Notes: generated by a model from the letters alone, not told the origin. Shown: positions 1-7,172, counted from the first letter of the stretch. The stretch is DNA of 18,850 nucleotides from Verrucomicrobiota bacterium (GCA_023410155.1 JAEYQF010000016.1:1-18850), one strand, 5' to 3'. Program-made: numbers and translations.

Positions 1-1174
1 GCTCGGCGGGCTCTGGATCGACCGGGTCAGGAGCTTCATTCCACGGGCAGCGCTGCTGGCCACGCCCGCGATGGTGGGGCTGTTGTTTATCTCCGGAGAC
101 TTTTTCTTCCGCTGTGTGGCGTATCCGGAAATCGGATTCGTCACGCTCGGTCTGATCTGCGCGGTTTATTACGGACGGATGAAACTGCGGGGCGGCGTGC
201 CGCCTTCGCTCCTGGTTCTCGTCGTCGGAACCGCGCTGGCCTGGTGGCTGCATCGGGATGGCCCGGATGCGCTCGTGCCGGTCGGCACGCTCGCCAGTGA
301 CCAGGTCGGGCTGCAACTGCCCATTCCGGTGATCGGCGACTTGTTCGCGGCGCTGCCCTTCGTGTTGCCCTATCTGCCGGTGATTCTGCCGATGGGTTTG
401 CTGGGGCTCGTGGGGTCGTTGCAATGCCTCGAGTCCGCCGAGGCGGCGGGCGACAAGTTCGCGGGCCGACCCTCGCTCGTGATGAATGGCGTCGGCACGC
501 TCGCCGCCGCGTGCTTCGGTTCACCCTACCCGACGACCCTCTATTATGGGCATCCCGGCTGGAAGGCGATCGGTGCACGCGCCGGTTACTCGACGCTCAA
601 CGCCATCTTCTTCGCGGGTGTGCTGCTGACGGGCACGTTTAGCTACATCGCCTACGTGGTGCCGGTGGAGGCAGGGATGGCGATCCTGGTTTGGATCGGC
701 GCGACGATGTTCATGCAGGCGTTTTCTGCAGTGCCACCAAAGCACTATCCGGCCGTCGCCATCGGGATGCTGCCGCCCGTCGCGGGGTTTGCGGCGCTCA
801 TGTTTCGCCATGCGCTCGCGGGCGCCGGGGTGGAGTTCTCGCCGGAGTTGCTGGCGAGGATCGAGGCCGCACGGAACTACGCCGTCGGGGGCGTGTTCGC
901 GGGCGACTCAGGCTACATCTTCATGTCGATCTTCTGGGCTGGCTCGGTGGCGGCGATGTGCGACCGGAAGTTCCGCGTGGCGGCCTTCTGGATGATCGGC
1001 GCGGCCCTGTTTTCCGCGGCTGGCTTCATGCACGCGGTGAGGATCACTCCGTTCGACGTCATCGGCGCGGTCGAGCCCGCGTGGCGCTGGGTGGCCGCCT
1101 ATCTCGCCACGGCGGTTGTGCTGGGCTTGATGCCTCTGCTCGCGCGCGAGACCACTGAAGAACTCGCCGGCTAA
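1..1174 (+). CDS. NCS2-family (AzgA-like) purine/xanthine/uracil permease, 5'-truncated by window edge
   Basis: Inner-membrane nucleobase transporter of the NCS2 (xanthine/uracil/vitamin C permease) family, closest in style to the AzgA-like branch. The frame is open from base 2, so the true start lies upstream; an internal ATG at 71 begins 367 residues. Most of the visible protein is strongly hydrophobic. The diagnostic family signature is present at about 420-460 (LESAEAAGDKF, matching the ESAEAAGD motif), followed by GSPYPTTLYYGHPGWKAIGA at about 525-580, which corresponds to the conserved loop of AzgA-type permeases. The C-terminal half carries further membrane segments up to the TAA stop. 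The substrate cannot be read from the sequence; a purine is most likely. No partner gene is visible upstream. The next gene, the bicupin, is convergent, so the permease is the last gene of its transcript. Family assignment is firm; substrate is inference. Confidence 0.85.
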   Translation, partial: LGGLWIDRVRSFIPRAALLATPAMVGLLFISGDFFFRCVAYPEIGFVTLGLICAVYYGRMKLRGGVPPSLLVLVVGTALAWWLHRDGPDALVPVGTLASDQVGLQLPIPVIGDLFAALPFVLPYLPVILPMGLLGLVGSLQCLESAEAAGDKFAGRPSLVMNGVGTLAAACFGSPYPTTLYYGHPGWKAIGARAGYSTLNAIFFAGVLLTGTFSYIAYVVPVEAGMAILVWIGATMFMQAFSAVPPKHYPAVAIGMLPPVAGFAALMFRHALAGAGVEFSPELLARIEAARNYAVGGVFAGDSGYIFMSIFWAGSVAAMCDRKFRVAAFWMIGAALFSAAGFMHAVRITPFDVIGAVEPAWRWVAAYLATAVVLGLMPLLARETTEELAG

Positions 1175-1474
1175 CGCGGGACAAGCGGGGTGAGGTCGCT
1201 GTCGCGGGCTGTCGGGTCAGGAGTCCCGCGCCGTGGTCGTAGTCGTCCCGGCGATCTCCGGGGGAAACCCGAGCACGAGCAGCCACTCTTGCGGGCTGGT
1301 CGGGACGGCGCCCCCAGCGGAGGCTGGGCGAATGGCCTGGATCGCAGTGTCGCACGTGGCAATCGGCGGACGAGAGTGGGCGGCTGAGTTCATCGCGGGC
1401 GCCACAGACCGCGGCGCCGACAGGAGTTCGCGTCGAGGCCGGAGTTCGACGTCAGTTTCCTGTAAAAGTCGCCG
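1175..1474. other. Intergenic gap between convergent genes; one weak hairpin
   Basis: 300 bases between the permease stop and the bicupin stop. I see no convincing gene: the short open frames here are arginine- and proline-rich, as expected from GC-rich non-coding sequence. A 6-bp hairpin CCCAGC-GGAG-GCTGGG at 1313-1328 has no T-tract after it, so terminator function for the converging genes is possible but unsupported. Confidence 0.5.
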
Positions 1475-2602
1475 TCATTCTTCTCCGTCGTAGTAGTCCG
1501 CTTCCACCATCCGGAAAAACTTTCGCGGTGCGCGGAGACCCCATTTGTTGGAATCCGGATAGTGCCAGTAATCGACGGGCGGGTTGTCGGCGATCAGCAG
1601 ATAGTCGAGGGGCGTTGAACCGTTGTTGCGGAACTGGTGAGCTTCGCCGGGCGGGTGCAGCACGACGCTGCCGGCCGCGAACTCGCGCGTCTCGCTACCC
1701 GCGCGCACCGAGGCCGGGCCGTTCAGGAAAATGAACAGCTCCCATTGCGCGGCGTGGCTGTGAAACGGGCACCCGGATTCGCCGGGGGCGAGTCGACCGA
1801 GTTCGACATCGAACGGGTGACCGCCGGCTCCCGTGGGCATGTTGCGTTGGGCGCCAAGCGCGAGCGAAAGCTCCTTACTCTCGCCCCGGAACCTCCCTTT
1901 CGGCGAAGTCCACGCGTCCCACGGGAGAGATTCGACATTCCGCTTTCGCTGGCCCCACGGCAGTGTCGGAGTAGGCAACGGCAGGAGCCCGGGTGGAGGT
2001 TGTGCGGCGTCATAGACATCTTCGCCGTCGAAGTAATGTGCGGACGTGGCGCGGAAGAACACGTCCGGCGGGCGCAGGCCCCATTTGTCCGAATCGGGAT
2101 AATAGCACGCATCGAGCGCCGGGTTATCCGCGACGATGAGCACCACCAGATCCTCCGCGCCCGTGTTGGTGAGTTGGTGCGCTTCTCCGGGCGGGTGCAG
2201 GAAGAAGTCTCCGGGGGCCACGGGGTCGACTCCGTGCTCGGTGCGGACCGTGCCGCGGCCGGAGCGGACGAGGAAGAACTCCCACTGGTGAAGATGTGCG
2301 TGAAAGGGGCAGACCGAGGCTCCCGGCGGCAGGCGCCGCACCTGCACGTCGAAGGGGTGGCCTCCGCCCCATGTCCCCACATTTCGAATACACCCAAGCG
2401 CGATGGAGATGTTGCGGGCGAAAGACAGGAACTTGCCGGAGGGCGAGCGCTGTTCGACTTCCGGAATGTCGGCGAGTGAGGTGGTGTGCACGTGGCGATG
2501 TTCGACGGAAACGGCGCCGCGGCAACCTTCCCTGCGTGGATCGCCGCCGATCACCGTGAGGCCACCCTGGGGCGTGGACCGTCCTGGCCCGGAGGCGCGC
2601 AT
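1475..2602 (-). CDS. Tandem-cupin (bicupin) domain protein
   Basis: Two homologous cupin halves, each with both complete metal-site motifs. Half 1 has HAHLHQWEFFLVRSG (HxH-x4-E-x6-G) and GDFFLHPPGEAHQLTN (G-x5-PxG-x2-H-x3-N). Half 2 has HSHAAQWELFIFLNG and GSVVLHPPGEAHQFRN. Each half then has a matching block (ADNPALDACYYPDSDKWGLR and ADNPPVDYWHYPDSNKWGLR), showing an internal duplication. Both metal sites look intact. The reaction is unknown: bicupins include dioxygenases, decarboxylases, isomerases and sugar-binding proteins. No signal peptide is seen, so it is probably cytoplasmic. The start is uncertain. ATG 2602 has a purine-rich GAGGGGG about 6 bases upstream (2609-2615); ATG 2617 is also possible; cupin-like sequence only begins near a GTG at 2491. 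The gene follows nrfA on the same strand without an evident terminator, so co-transcription with nrfHA is possible. Confidence 0.85.
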   Translation of the reverse strand: MRASGPGRSTPQGGLTVIGGDPRREGCRGAVSVEHRHVHTTSLADIPEVEQRSPSGKFLSFARNISIALGCIRNVGTWGGGHPFDVQVRRLPPGASVCPFHAHLHQWEFFLVRSGRGTVRTEHGVDPVAPGDFFLHPPGEAHQLTNTGAEDLVVLIVADNPALDACYYPDSDKWGLRPPDVFFRATSAHYFDGEDVYDAAQPPPGLLPLPTPTLPWGQRKRNVESLPWDAWTSPKGRFRGESKELSLALGAQRNMPTGAGGHPFDVELGRLAPGESGCPFHSHAAQWELFIFLNGPASVRAGSETREFAAGSVVLHPPGEAHQFRNNGSTPLDYLLIADNPPVDYWHYPDSNKWGLRAPRKFFRMVEADYYDGEE

Positions 2603-2680
2603 GCCGCGCCCCCTCATCGCCGCTCGCGCATACCCATGGAGGGCGACGGAGGAGAGGCTCGGCGGCGTGGGCGGATGCCC

Positions 2681-4147
2681 TTACGGACTGCCGGCCGCCG
2701 CCGTGTTCACGGCTCGCGCGGGTGCGGGGCCTTTGAGCTCGAGCTCGCCTTGGCGGGCGTAGTCGATCGCCTCGGCGAGGATGCGCGCAGCTTCCTGCGA
2801 TGCATGGAAGCCCATCGAGTTTTCCGCATAGACGAAATCAAGTCGCCACTGCGCCTTGCGCTGCAGTTCGCGCGCGGCGGCGAGATCGGCATCGCTGGCG
2901 CCGGCTTCACGGGCGCTCGAAAGCGCAGTGATGAGTTGCACGATCGCTTCCTGCCCGCGGTTGAGCAGCGCGCGATTGCGATCTTGCACGAGCTCGACGC
3001 GCGCCCTGAGTTCGTCCTCCCCGATGCGGTGGCAGGTCTGGCACGAGGCGGCGACGTTGAGCAAGGGCGAGCGCACGTGGTGATTGCTCACCTTGATCGC
3101 ACCTTCGCGCTGATACGGCATGTGGCAGTCCGCACATGAGACACCGCTACGGGCGTGGATGCCCTGGCTCCACATTTCGAACTCCGGGTGCTGCGCCTTG
3201 AGCACAGGTGCTCCCGTTTCCTTATGGGTCCAGTCCTTGTAATTGTTCTCGTTATAATACGCCTCCATGTGCTCGACGCGAAGACCGTTGTCCCACGGGT
3301 GCGTGACCAGCTTCTTCTCACCCTTGAAGTAGTATTCGTTGTGGCACTGCGCGCACACGAGCGAGCGCATCTCCTGGCGCGTGGCTTCGGTGTTGGGCTG
3401 GTATTCGCCCTTGCGACCTTCTTTGCGCCACCGCTCGATGCTCGGCAGATGCGGCGTCGGGTAGTCCGATTTGGCGAGCGCGCGGATGCCATTGAGGAAG
3501 GCCGGGCGGGAAACCCGCAGGTTCATGGTCTCCGCGTCATGGCAATCGATGCACGACACCGGATGCTGCACGAGCTTCTCGGCCTCGGTGAATGGCATCG
3601 GGCAAATCTCTTCGAAGCCCTTCTGGATCTGCTCCTCACGGTGCTCCTTCCCCGGAGGCGCGCCGGCCTTCAGCCCGGCTTCGATGTAGGTGGGAATGAC
3701 GGACGAGTGACACTGCAAGCATGAGCCGGGCTGCTTGAACTGGTGAACACGTTCCGTCTCGCGTTGATCGCTGAGCATGTAGGCGTGGCCCCGCTCTTCA
3801 CGATAATCGATGGCGAAGGCATAACCCGCAAAAATCCGCCGCCAGGCCGGGTCCCGATCAAGGTGCTGGAAGGCTTCGCTGCCGCCGTATTTCGTTTCGA
3901 TGACGTCAACCGTGCGGCGGTAGCTGTCGTATTGCCGCGGGTAATTTTTTCCCCACAGGACGGGGTCGGTCGTCGTCTCGTCGACATCGACGACGCGGAA
4001 GACGTGCTGCGTGGCCTCGGCTTTCCGCTGCACGATGTTCTGCTGGAGCAACAGCACGAGAAAGGTCGCGATGGCCACGCCTGCGAGGGCGAGGATATAA
4101 ACCCAGAGGGCGACGCCGCGTTGGCTCGAGAAGGGGGATGTTTTCAT
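2681..4147 (-). CDS. nrfA: Ammonia-forming cytochrome c nitrite reductase catalytic subunit (pentaheme, all-CxxCH variant)
   Basis: Six-electron reduction of nitrite to ammonium on the outer face of the membrane, as catalytic partner of NrfH. The 488 residues carry an N-terminal membrane helix (about 13-35), then five c-heme motifs: C143-LQ-CH, C199-ID-CH, C265-AQ-CH, C338-AD-CH and C369-QT-CH. After heme 3 comes NEYYF (E271, Y272) and later KAQHPE (K317, Q319, H320). By family knowledge these are the calcium site (Glu, Tyr, Lys, Gln) and the catalytic Tyr and His. R129, about 18 residues before the heme-1 histidine, is a candidate for the active-site Arg. The unusual point is heme 1, where classical NrfA has CxxCK with lysine as proximal ligand; here it is CLQCH. 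Length and motif order are normal for the family. The ATG at 4147 lies 52 bases after nrfH and has no clear Shine-Dalgarno. Confidence 0.96.
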   Translation of the reverse strand: MKTSPFSSQRGVALWVYILALAGVAIATFLVLLLQQNIVQRKAEATQHVFRVVDVDETTTDPVLWGKNYPRQYDSYRRTVDVIETKYGGSEAFQHLDRDPAWRRIFAGYAFAIDYREERGHAYMLSDQRETERVHQFKQPGSCLQCHSSVIPTYIEAGLKAGAPPGKEHREEQIQKGFEEICPMPFTEAEKLVQHPVSCIDCHDAETMNLRVSRPAFLNGIRALAKSDYPTPHLPSIERWRKEGRKGEYQPNTEATRQEMRSLVCAQCHNEYYFKGEKKLVTHPWDNGLRVEHMEAYYNENNYKDWTHKETGAPVLKAQHPEFEMWSQGIHARSGVSCADCHMPYQREGAIKVSNHHVRSPLLNVAASCQTCHRIGEDELRARVELVQDRNRALLNRGQEAIVQLITALSSAREAGASDADLAAARELQRKAQWRLDFVYAENSMGFHASQEAARILAEAIDYARQGELELKGPAPARAVNTAAAGSP

Positions 4148-4199
4148 GGCGGAAATCGGAGGGGGAGACGTTTGCGTAACCAGAAATGGGATACAGAAG

Positions 4200-4676
4200 T
4201 CAGTTCACCGGACCGTGGCCCACGTCGCGGTGGCAGCTCATGCAATCGAGCATCTCACGCCGGTTGCCGGCGTGCGTGTTGATGCCGGAGACGATCTGCT
4301 GGTGGCAGCTCACGCAGTTGCGCTGGAGAACCACGGTGTTTTTCGGCCGGATCATGATCGGCTCGTGAAAATCCTGCAGCGTGAACCCCTTGGAGTGCCA
4401 GTAGCCGTTTTCGGCCTTGGTGATGTATTTCCCGATGAAGTCGTGAGGGGTGTGGCAGTCGTTGCAGGTGGCCACGGCGTGGTGCGGGGACTTCAGCCAG
4501 CCATCATACTGCTCGCGCATGATGTGGCAGTTTACGCACGCGGCCGGATCGTTGGAAAAATACGACAGCCCGTGAGCGTAGTAGAAAGTGTAGGTGCCAA
4601 TCCCCGCGAAGAGCCCGATCGTGCTCGCGAGGGCGAGCAAAAGGAGGATCCGGACGCGGGTAGAGGGGAGTCTCAC
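4200..4676 (-). CDS. nrfH: Tetraheme quinol dehydrogenase, NapC/NirT-type membrane subunit of nitrite reductase
   Basis: Oxidises menaquinol and passes electrons to NrfA. The 158 residues begin with one hydrophobic anchor (about 8-32), followed by four c-heme motifs: C47-VN-CH, C71-ND-CH, C121-VS-CH and C145-MS-CH. The first motif continues as HIM (M53), which fits the CxxCHxM arrangement of NrfH, where the methionine ligates heme 1. K83 in IGKYITK falls where NrfH has a conserved lysine near the quinol site. The start is a GTG at 4676 with no obvious Shine-Dalgarno; the hydrophobic anchor follows almost directly, supporting it. First gene of the nrfHA operon, with an FNR/CRP-like palindrome about 80 bases upstream. 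Confidence 0.95.
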   Translation of the reverse strand: MRLPSTRVRILLLLALASTIGLFAGIGTYTFYYAHGLSYFSNDPAACVNCHIMREQYDGWLKSPHHAVATCNDCHTPHDFIGKYITKAENGYWHSKGFTLQDFHEPIMIRPKNTVVLQRNCVSCHQQIVSGINTHAGNRREMLDCMSCHRDVGHGPVN

Positions 4677-4748
4677 GCAGGTAAGGGGTTAGGTGCTCCG
4701 AAAGGTGCGGGCTGCGGACGGCTGCGGGAAGGCGAACTTGGCAATTCC

Positions 4749-4762
4749 TTGACCTGGATCAA
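4749..4762 (-). promoter_or_regulatory. FNR/CRP-family operator-like palindrome
   Basis: TTGACctggATCAA matches the FNR consensus TTGAT-N4-ATCAA at 9 of 10 defined positions. It is centred about 80 bases upstream of the nrfH GTG, a plausible distance for anaerobic activation of nrfHA. The exact regulator (FNR, or another Crp/Fnr relative) cannot be told from the site alone. Confidence 0.6.
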
Positions 4763-4773
4763 GCCTCGACGCG

Positions 4774-4802
4774 CAAAATATCGCCCCGAAGTCGGGTCGG
4801 GG
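4774..4802 (-). terminator. Possible weak terminator of the histidine kinase transcript
   Basis: On the minus strand a 6-bp hairpin (CCCCGA-cccgact-TCGGGG, 4802 to 4784) is followed by CGATATTTT. The stem is short and the T-run is interrupted, so the call is tentative. If real it would separate the kinase message from nrfHA. Confidence 0.3.
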
Positions 4803-4873
4803 TTGCCCCGGGTCGACGCCGTGTCATGCCAGAGTGAATACATCGCCCCGCGCGAGGACGGCTCGAGTCGCGC

Positions 4874-4930
4874 CACGGTGCGGATCCACTCGGGATGCGA
4901 TGCGGCTCGGGTCCCGTCACGGTGCGGATC
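4874..4930. repeat. 13-base direct repeat pair
   Basis: CACGGTGCGGATC occurs at 4874-4886 and again at 4918-4930, 44 bases apart, in the non-coding stretch just after the kinase stop. It may be a pair of protein-binding half-sites or a chance repeat in GC-rich sequence. Confidence 0.35.
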
Positions 4931-4954
4931 GGGGTGGCGCTGCCCGGAGTGAGG

Positions 4955-6607
4955 TCAACTGAGTGGCTTGGCAAAAGTGAGACTGCTGTAGGGCAGTTCG
5001 GCCTGCATGCGCCATCCGTCCGGCACGGTGGAACTGCAGATCCAGGTGCCGTCGAGCGCAGCGATGCGCCGCTCGATGTTGGCAAGTCCCTGTCCGCTGG
5101 CGCGGGTGTCCTGGTCGGCGCGCACTCCGTCGTTGCTCCACTCGATCCGCAGGAAGCGCTGCGCCGCCGAGAATCGCAGCGTGATCTGGGACGGCCGTGC
5201 GTGGCGCAGCGCGTTGCTCGCGAGTTCACGGCAGATGAAATACAGGTGGGTCTGGGCCTCGCGGGTGAGGCCGTCGAGGGCGCCTTCTGCGATCGTCAGG
5301 GCCACGGCGCACCGGGTGAGTTGGCGCATCTGGCCTTCGAGACGCACGAGCGCGGTCTCTAGGTCGCACTCGTGCAGGTCTTCCGGCTCCATGTCCAAGA
5401 CGAGGTTTCGCAAGTCGGAGAGAGCGTGTTGGAGGAGGTTATTGACGGCGGTGAGTTGTTCCGTCGGCGCCGGCAGGCCTTCCTCGATCGCCATTTGCAC
5501 CGCCGCGAGTTGGAGCCCGGCGGCGTAGATGGTCTGGATCGGGCCATCGTGGAGGTTGCTCGCGAGCCGCATGCGCAGGGCACGATTGGTTTCGTGCTCG
5601 GACTTCGGATTTTGCACCACAGGTCGATCGAGCTGGCGGCGCATCTCTTCCTCGAGCATGCGACCCCAGCGCAGCTGGCCGGCCACGAGGCGCGCGATCT
5701 CGCCAAACTCCGTGCGCGCGTTCAAAAGGCCGGTCAGGTGTGTCGGCAGGCGACTCTCGAGGCTGCGGGTGATCCAGCTGAGGGGGCGCAGGACGAGAAA
5801 GGCCACGACGCCAGCGATCAGCACGATGGCAAGAACGCCGCCAAGGGTGATGTAGATGACGCTGCGGGCGAATGCCTGCTGGGTGGACTCGATAGCCTCG
5901 AAGTTGAAACGAGCCTTCAGCTGCACCAGCGGTCGGCCGTCCAAGCCGAGCATCGTCTGGTGAAACGCGTGCGCAGAGGGTGGAGTGGCGTCGGCCGGTT
6001 CGAGCGGCTGCAAAGTGATGCGGGCGCCGACGATGGTATTGAGACGCGAGATCCACTCCTCATCCCAGCGCCGCCCGAGCAAGAGATAACCGCGCACCGG
6101 TGCCTGATGTCGCCAGAAGCTGGCACTTTGGATCGCAGCGCCATAGATCTCCCAGAGCGAGCCATCGATCAGGGCGAAATAGCGAAACGTGAAGCGATCC
6201 CGGATGCCGCGACGCAGGGCGTCGCTGCTCGGATACGGGAGCGGTGGACGGCGGTATTCCTTGTCGATCGTGTGGACAACGTTGAGCTCGGCATCGAGCA
6301 CCCAGATGGCGTCGCCGCCGTTGGGGATGCCGACGATGTTGTCCACGTTGTTGGATGCCCAGTCTTCGTCGGGCGCGTCCATGAATTTCACCATGTCGTC
6401 CCACCACGCGTAGCTGGAGACGAGGGATTCAAGTCCCGCGCCTTGGATTGCGGTGGCGGTTTCGATGCGGGCGGCACTCTCGTGCGAGAGATCGCGCAGG
6501 AGGGCGTCGACCTCATCGCGGCCCTGCTTGACGATGCTCCAGTAGAACGCGGCGAAGCCCAGGCAGACGAAGAACGTGACCAACGCGAGGCGGCTGAGTA
6601 GGTTCAT
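4955..6607 (-). CDS. Membrane sensor histidine kinase, CHASE4-like periplasmic sensor with NarL-type (HisKA_3) transmitter
   Basis: Two-component sensor of 550 residues. Order: membrane helix (about 6-25); periplasmic domain with the SYAWWDDM motif typical of CHASE4 (W68-D71); second helix (about 250-274); HAMP-like linker; HisKA_3 dimerisation/phosphotransfer domain with NLHDGPIQ (His353 as phosphoacceptor); HATPase_c domain with an N-box ELASNAL (N465) and a G-box GQGL (about 505-508). Architecture resembles NarX/DegS-class kinases. I chose ATG 6607 because the membrane helix follows at once; an in-frame TTG at 6649 would add 14 polar residues. No response regulator lies in the window, so the partner is unlinked or beyond it. 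The gene sits 278 bases upstream of nrfHA on the same strand, which suggests but does not prove a role in nitrite, nitrate or redox sensing. Confidence 0.9.
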   Translation of the reverse strand: MNLLSRLALVTFFVCLGFAAFYWSIVKQGRDEVDALLRDLSHESAARIETATAIQGAGLESLVSSYAWWDDMVKFMDAPDEDWASNNVDNIVGIPNGGDAIWVLDAELNVVHTIDKEYRRPPLPYPSSDALRRGIRDRFTFRYFALIDGSLWEIYGAAIQSASFWRHQAPVRGYLLLGRRWDEEWISRLNTIVGARITLQPLEPADATPPSAHAFHQTMLGLDGRPLVQLKARFNFEAIESTQQAFARSVIYITLGGVLAIVLIAGVVAFLVLRPLSWITRSLESRLPTHLTGLLNARTEFGEIARLVAGQLRWGRMLEEEMRRQLDRPVVQNPKSEHETNRALRMRLASNLHDGPIQTIYAAGLQLAAVQMAIEEGLPAPTEQLTAVNNLLQHALSDLRNLVLDMEPEDLHECDLETALVRLEGQMRQLTRCAVALTIAEGALDGLTREAQTHLYFICRELASNALRHARPSQITLRFSAAQRFLRIEWSNDGVRADQDTRASGQGLANIERRIAALDGTWICSSTVPDGWRMQAELPYSSLTFAKPLS

Positions 6608-6881
6608 CTGGACCAAGCGGACGTTTGGGCCCGACGGCTTGCAGGTCAATGGCGGGCTCGGGCGGCGCTTGGTCTGCCTTAGATTCTGTGCCGTTGAGCC
6701 AGCTCTATGGCATCGCGCTCGCTCGGCGCTTGCGCCGCAGGCGGCGGTTGCCTACGCCCTACGGACGATTTCCACCTGATTACCTGACGACCTTACCCAA
6801 AACCTAATTCAATTTCGCGTAGCTTCGGCTGCTGTCCTCAACGAAACCTAGGAAATTTCGAACCAAGAGACGGCGCTCGAC

Positions 6882-6905
6882 GCACGCTCCCGACTGGGAG
6901 CGTGC
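6882..6905. repeat. Perfect 10-bp hairpin
   Basis: GCACGCTCCC-GACT-GGGAGCGTGC, perfect arms around a 4-base loop. The same core 8-mer (CACGCTCC/GGAGCGTG) recurs inside the neighbouring rod at 6946-6953 and 6960-6967, so the two structures could exchange strands. Confidence 0.75.
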
Positions 6906-6912
6906 CGAAAGC

Positions 6913-7012
6913 GCTCTCTTGTGGGCTCTCCTAGGTGCCTGTTGAGGAGCGTGAGTAGACACGCTCCTTTCGCGTTTTTAGGCGCAGGCACCTCGGAAAC
7001 CCACTAGAGAGC
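6913..7012. repeat. 100-base rod-like imperfect inverted repeat; candidate structured RNA or extragenic palindrome
   Basis: Three nested stems. The outer is GCTCTCTTGTGGG (6913-6925) with CCCACTAGAGAGC (7000-7012), 12 of 13 pairs. The middle is AGGTGCCTG (6933-6941) with CAGGCACCT (6985-6993), 9 of 9. The inner is AGGAGCGTG (6945-6953) with CACGCTCCT (6960-6968), 9 of 9 with a 6-base loop. In total 30 pairs with internal loops. A TTTTT run (6975-6979) lies shortly after the inner stem on the plus strand, so the inner hairpin could also act as a plus-strand terminator. No known RNA family signature was recognised. Confidence 0.7.
6945..6979 (+). terminator. Possible plus-strand intrinsic terminator inside the rod
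   Basis: The perfect 9-bp stem AGGAGCGTG/CACGCTCCT (6945-6968) is followed by TTCGCGTTTTT. The T-run starts 6 bases after the stem, looser than a classical terminator. No gene upstream on the plus strand needs it, so it would end a short RNA made from about 6800 onward or serve as an attenuator. Confidence 0.3.
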
Positions 7013-7065
7013 AAAGCCATCCCGACAGAGGGCTGAACGACGCGCGAACGTTCACGCCCCGTGGC

Positions 7066-7071
7066 TATATA
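7066..7071 (+). promoter_or_regulatory. Possible -10 element for the restriction module
   Basis: TATATA within GTGGCTATATACACC is the only AT-rich hexamer of -10 type close to the 7165 start. No good -35 is present at standard spacing. If used, the message would begin near 7078 and carry a leader of roughly 85 bases containing the three hairpins. Confidence 0.25.
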
Positions 7072-7086
7072 CACCGACTCTTCGGC

Positions 7087-7132
7087 GTCGCACGTTGCGA
7101 CGTCATTCGAGGCTTCCCGCGCTGCCCTCGAA
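7087..7132 (+). promoter_or_regulatory. Two consecutive perfect hairpins in the presumed leader
   Basis: GTCGCA-cgt-TGCGAC at 7087-7101 and TTCGAGG (7106-7112) with CCTCGAA (7126-7132). With the start-codon hairpin at 7155-7172 they give three stems in 86 bases before and across the start of the first module gene. Confidence 0.5.
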
Positions 7133-7154
7133 CGCGACTTTTCGCGCACGCGCC

Positions 7155-7172
7155 GGGCTCACGTATGAGCCC
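7155..7172 (+). promoter_or_regulatory. Palindrome spanning the start codon of the first module gene
   Basis: GGGCTCA-CGTA-TGAGCCC, perfect 7-bp arms. The A of the ATG (7165) is the last loop base and the T and G are paired in the stem. As RNA it would hide the start codon; as DNA it could be an operator for self-regulation, as is common in restriction-modification loci. Confidence 0.6.

Larger units (their letters stand above)
4677..4954. promoter_or_regulatory. nrfHA upstream region
   Basis: 278 bases between the kinase stop and the nrfH start. It contains the FNR-type palindrome (4749-4762), a hairpin with a partly T-rich tail (4784-4802) and a 13-base direct repeat (4874-4886 and 4918-4930). 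I could not find a convincing -10 element, so the transcription start is unknown. Confidence 0.5.
6608..7164. other. Gene-free, hairpin-rich region between divergent kinase and restriction-module genes
   Basis: About 515-560 bases with no credible coding frame. Rows around 6781-6840 drop to about 48% GC by hand count, below the flanking genes. Structure is dense: CGGCGC-tt-GCGCCG (6724-6737); CGAAA/TTTCG (6842-6860); a perfect 10-bp hairpin (6882-6905); a three-tier rod (6913-7012); and two more perfect hairpins (7087-7101, 7106-7132) in front of the first methyltransferase-like gene. It probably holds divergent promoters and could encode a small structured RNA. Confidence 0.6.

Noticed and set aside
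5372..6601. 409-codon open frame antisense to the histidine kinase
   Set aside because: The kinase strand has all expected domain motifs; the antisense product has none and follows from codon bias.
6800..7012. 6S RNA, SRP RNA or tmRNA at the rod-like repeat
   Set aside because: The rod shape recalls 6S RNA but it is only 100 bases, and no SRP GGAAG-type loop or tmRNA T-arm/CCA end is present. I leave it as an unassigned structured element.
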